From assembly GCF_014197145.1 (NCBI RefSeq), contig NZ_JACIEZ010000009.1, forward strand, positions 62,001 to 126,000: a DNA stretch of 64,000 bases. The letters are read 5' to 3'. The notes under the pieces are model-generated. The model was not told the DNA's origin, made no database searches, and worked only from the letters and a program-made list of their open reading frames with translations. Position 1 is the stretch's first letter; each line of letters opens with the position of its first letter. Made by a program: the position numbers and the translations under genes. This document shows positions 61,472 to 64,000 of this stretch, piece by piece. The stretch comes from Gellertiella hungarica. Its GTDB lineage: Bacteria > Pseudomonadota > Alphaproteobacteria > Rhizobiales > Rhizobiaceae.

Positions 61472-61512
61472 AAAAAGGCGGACGCCGGATGACGATCATC
61501 CTGGCGTCCGCC
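61472..61512 (-). terminator. Terminator or attenuator after the BMP gene
   Basis: On the minus strand GGCGGACGCC (61503-61512) and GGCGTCCGCC (61477-61486) form a perfect 10-bp stem, followed by TTTTTGATTTT. The interval between also pairs (GGATGA/TCATCC). It sits between bmpA and the ATPase gene and would reduce downstream transcription relative to the binding protein. Confidence 0.85.
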
Positions 61513-61525
61513 CTTCTTCATCCCA

Positions 61526-62518
61526 TCACTTCGGGCAGGAATTGTCGCTCATGTAGTCATGAACCTTGACGGCGCCGGAGATGATGTCGGCCTTTGCCTT
61601 GTCCACGGCAGCCTGCATCTCGGGCGTGATCAGCGACTTGTTGTTGTCGTCGAGAGCCCAGCCCACGCCGTCTTCCTTCACGCCGAGAGCCTGGAGGCCG
61701 GGGGTGAACTTGTCGTTCTTGGCATCCATGTAGGCGTTGTAGACGGCGAGGTCGACGCGCTTGACCATCGAGGTGAGAACCGAACCCGGGTGCAGGTGGT
61801 TCTGGTTGGAGTCGACGCCGATCGACAGCTTGCCGTTGTCGGCTGCGGTCTGCAGCACGCCGAGGCCGGTTGCGCCGGCTGCCGCATAGATGACGTCCGC
61901 GCCCTGGTCGATCTGGTTCTTGGTCAGCTCGCCGCCGCGAACCGGGTCGTTCCAGGCAGCGCCGGTGGTGCCGGTCATGTTCTGGAACACTTCGATCTTC
62001 GGGTTGGCAGCGCGTGCGCCCTGCTCGTAACCGCATTCGAACTTGCGGATGAGCGGGATGTCCATGCCGCCGATGAAGCCGACCTTGCCGGTCTTGGAGG
62101 CCATGCCGGCAATCACGCCGACGAGGTAGGAACCTTCATGCTCGGCATAGACGACGGAACGGACGTTCGGCTTGTCGACCACGGAGTCGACGAGGACGAA
62201 CTTGGTGTCGGGGAATTCTGCCGCGACCTTCTCGATGGCGGACGTCCAGGCGAAGGAGACGGCGACGACGGGGTTGTAGCCCTTGGAGGCGAAGTTGCGG
62301 ATCGCCTGCTCGCCCTGGGTGTCGCCCGTGGGTTCGAAGTCGCGGAATTCGATGCCGGTTTCGGCCTTGAACTTTTCTGCGCCGTTGAAAGCTGCTTCGT
62401 TGAATGACTTGTCGAACTTGCCGCCGGTGCCATAGACCAGTGCCGGCTTGATGTCTGCCGCCAGCGCGGTGGCAGACATGGCCGCCATGGCGAGGAGACT
62501 GAGAAGGGTTTTCTTCAT
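61526..62518 (-). CDS. bmpA: BMP-family nucleoside-binding protein
   Basis: 330 aa. A signal peptide ends ATALAADI. BMP/PnrA-like fold: ALVYGTGGKFDKSFNEAAFNGAEKF (substrate Asp/Lys), GKVGFIGGMDIPLIRKFECGYEQGA, and YAAAGATGLGVLQTAADNGKLSIGVDSNQ. Related proteins bind purine nucleosides. It has no lipobox Cys at the cleavage site, so it is probably a free periplasmic protein. First gene of the import and salvage operon ending at deoA. Confidence 0.94.
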   Translation of the reverse strand: MKKTLLSLLAMAAMSATALAADIKPALVYGTGGKFDKSFNEAAFNGAEKFKAETGIEFRDFEPTGDTQGEQAIRNFASKGYNPVVAVSFAWTSAIEKVAAEFPDTKFVLVDSVVDKPNVRSVVYAEHEGSYLVGVIAGMASKTGKVGFIGGMDIPLIRKFECGYEQGARAANPKIEVFQNMTGTTGAAWNDPVRGGELTKNQIDQGADVIYAAAGATGLGVLQTAADNGKLSIGVDSNQNHLHPGSVLTSMVKRVDLAVYNAYMDAKNDKFTPGLQALGVKEDGVGWALDDNNKSLITPEMQAAVDKAKADIISGAVKVHDYMSDNSCPK

Positions 62519-62786
62519 AGTGCAGCCCTATTCTTCTAATGATCTTGTTGGGTCCTCCCGCAAGCCCGTTTCCGGACATGTCTGCGGTTGAGCCGGCCCC
62601 TTATCCAAAGCCTGGCTGAAAGCATCCTTGCACGGCTTCGGGAAAAATTCATCAGAAATTTTTCAATTGGTAAAGAAGCCGGGCCGCCGGGCAGCGGGCG
62701 GCCGATCTCCTTGAAAACAATTCATTTTCGGCGCGAGCCACGCCGGGCGGCGCCGGTTTTTCCACTGAATAAGAAACCGCTGAACT

Positions 62787-63437
62787 TCAGGCGCCGGGGC
62801 AGGACACACCCGTACCGCGCAGGCCGCAATAACCGCCCGGATTCTTCGCCAGATACTGCTGGTGATAGTCTTCCGCGTAATAGTAGATGCCCGCGGGCCC
62901 GACCTCCGTGGTCACGGGACGGCTGACGCCGCTCTCCTTCAGCGCCTGCTGGAAGGCATCCCGCATCCGTAGCGCCACGGCCAGCTGTTCGTCGGTGGTG
63001 GCATAGATCGCCGAGCGATAGGTGGTGCCGATGTCGTTGCCCTGGCGCATGCCCTGGGTGGGGTCGTGCTCCTCGAAGAATACCTTGAGGATCCGCTCGA
63101 GCGGCAGCTCGGCCGGGTCGAAGACCACCTTCACCACCTCCGCATGGCCGGTCAGCCCGGTCGTCGTCTCGTGATAGGTGGGATTGGGCGTGAGGCCGCC
63201 GGAGTAACCGACGGAGGTCACCCAGACGCCCGGCATCTTCCAGAACAGGCGCTCGGCACCCCAGAAGCAGCCCATGCCCACATAGACGACCTGATGCCCC
63301 TCGGGATAGGGACCCTTCAGCGGGCGGCCGTTGACGAAATGGGTCTCGGCCGTCGGAATGGGATCGGGCCGTCCGGGCAGAGCGGTCTGCGCGGTCGGCA
63401 TGGTGGTCTTCTTGCTGAGCATATCAAGTGCGAACAT
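62787..63437 (-). CDS. msrA: Peptide-methionine (S)-S-oxide reductase MsrA
   Basis: 216 aa. Catalytic Cys in [38 protein letters not shown] and [20 protein letters not shown] with C-terminal resolving cysteines (GYC, SCPGA). It repairs methionine-S-sulfoxide with thioredoxin. ATG 63437 follows GGGAGGCG. Upstream of it, 62519-62786 is non-coding before bmpA. Confidence 0.97.
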   Translation of the reverse strand: MFALDMLSKKTTMPTAQTALPGRPDPIPTAETHFVNGRPLKGPYPEGHQVVYVGMGCFWGAERLFWKMPGVWVTSVGYSGGLTPNPTYHETTTGLTGHAEVVKVVFDPAELPLERILKVFFEEHDPTQGMRQGNDIGTTYRSAIYATTDEQLAVALRMRDAFQQALKESGVSRPVTTEVGPAGIYYYAEDYHQQYLAKNPGGYCGLRGTGVSCPGA

Positions 63438-63476
63438 GATCGCCTCCCGGGCGTTCGAATGGCGGGCGGAAAAGCC

Positions 63477-63794
63477 TCAGGCCGCAAAGCGGCCGGCGGC
63501 AGGCAGGCGCCGGTAGCCGGCTACCCAGAACAGCAGCGAAAGCGCCAGCGCCACGGCAAAGGCCGGCTGGCCGAGGGTCCACTGGATGGCGCCATTGAGG
63601 CTCGCGGGCAGGCCGGCGGAGAGAACACCGGTCTCGACCCGCGAAAGGCTTTGCGGATCGATCGTGTTCCAGGCCATCTGGAGCGACGTCAGGCTCATGC
63701 CGGAATCGGCCACGGAGGTGATGGTATCCAGCGTCGCCGCGAAGACCGCCGCGACCAGCAGGAGAAAACTGGCGAAACGCAACACAAGACGCAT
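63477..63794 (-). CDS. Small membrane protein of unknown function
   Basis: 105 aa. Two hydrophobic segments, at the N-terminus (LVLRFASFLLLVAAVFAATL) and C-terminus (AFAVALALSLLFWVAGY), enclose a polar middle (MAWNTIDPQSLSRVETGVL). GGAGG lies nine bases before ATG 63794. Similar small two-helix proteins occur in Hyphomicrobiales, but I do not recognise a function. It is 39 bases upstream of msrA on the same strand and may be co-transcribed. Confidence 0.75.
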   Translation of the reverse strand: MRLVLRFASFLLLVAAVFAATLDTITSVADSGMSLTSLQMAWNTIDPQSLSRVETGVLSAGLPASLNGAIQWTLGQPAFAVALALSLLFWVAGYRRLPAAGRFAA

Positions 63795-63922
63795 GCTTCA
63801 AATCCTCCCCGCCCCTTGTCCGGCGGACCGCTTGCAAGAGATGTAGGACGGAGCCTGCCGGCGAGCAAGGAGAGAGGGAAAAGAGATTTGCGGGCCCAAT
63901 TCAAATTTCTGTCAGATTTCGG

Positions 63923-63950
63923 TTGATCGGCCCGCGAACCTCTGTATATA
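63923..63950 (+). promoter_or_regulatory. Promoter reading off the right edge
   Basis: TTGATC (63923-63928), 16 bases, TATATA (63945-63950). A short hairpin CGGTTC-TTGC-GAACCG follows near 63965-63980. The gene it drives begins beyond the window. Confidence 0.55.
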
Positions 63951-64000
63951 TCCCGCCCGTCCGGCGGTTCTTGCGAACCGATCCGCGATTGGACAGGTGG

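Overview
The window is 64 kb of G+C-rich chromosome from an alphaproteobacterium, most likely of the order Hyphomicrobiales (Rhizobiales). The evidence is the combination of a BA14K-like protein, a BTLCP transglutaminase-like protease, an MbfA-type ferritin with an Irr-like iron box, exact CtrA boxes (TTAA-N7-TTAA), a Tad/Flp pilus cluster, and minCDE. The genus cannot be resolved from sequence alone. Most genes look like vertical core genome. I see no prophage, insertion sequence or CRISPR array.

Layout. 1-1.2 kb: two secreted Asp/Gly-rich low-complexity proteins, one with exact DxDxDG repeats. 1.3-6.6 kb: infC (AUU start), a hydrolase, a BTLCP protease behind a CtrA box, mbfA behind an iron box, an amidase-like gene interrupted by an in-frame amber codon, and a group III truncated haemoglobin. 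6.6-15 kb: an XRE-cupin regulator plus GNAT enzyme divergent from an MFS carrier, then lepA, a LysE exporter, a glutamine amidotransferase, a SelT/W/H-like protein, a BA14K protein, a phosphohexomutase and tRNA-Leu(CAG) with visible promoter and terminator. 15.1-15.7 kb is a gene-poor stretch. 15.7-25.2 kb: minCDE behind a CtrA box, a MerR/carboxymuconolactone-decarboxylase pair, a DUF2778 L,D-transpeptidase-like protein, and assorted oxidoreductases and transporters.

25.2-32.3 kb is the most distinctive accessory block. It holds a PfkB sugar kinase, a SIS-domain protein resembling fructosamine-6-phosphate deglycase, a GntR/UTRA regulator, and a divergent operon of an amino-acid-type binding protein, a DAO-family FAD oxidoreductase, one ABC permease and an EamA carrier. 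The three promoter regions share a TTGTCWGACAA-like palindrome. I infer an inducible system for taking up and degrading an Amadori (sugar-amine) compound or related N-substituted sugar.

32.3-38 kb: PPK2, an HD-GYP phosphodiesterase, an NlpC/P60 hydrolase, a MarR regulator and an M17 aminopeptidase. 38-50.7 kb: the Tad pilus locus (tadD; cpaA-B-C-D-E-F-tadB-tadC on the minus strand; two near-identical Flp pilins; a separate secretin-N-domain protein; two TadE-like pseudopilins). 50.8-62.5 kb: nucleoside salvage, with deoB-add-upp on the plus strand and, on the minus strand, a BMP-family nucleoside ABC importer followed by cdd, purine nucleoside phosphorylase, deoC and deoA. The window ends with msrA, a small membrane protein and a promoter reading off the right edge.
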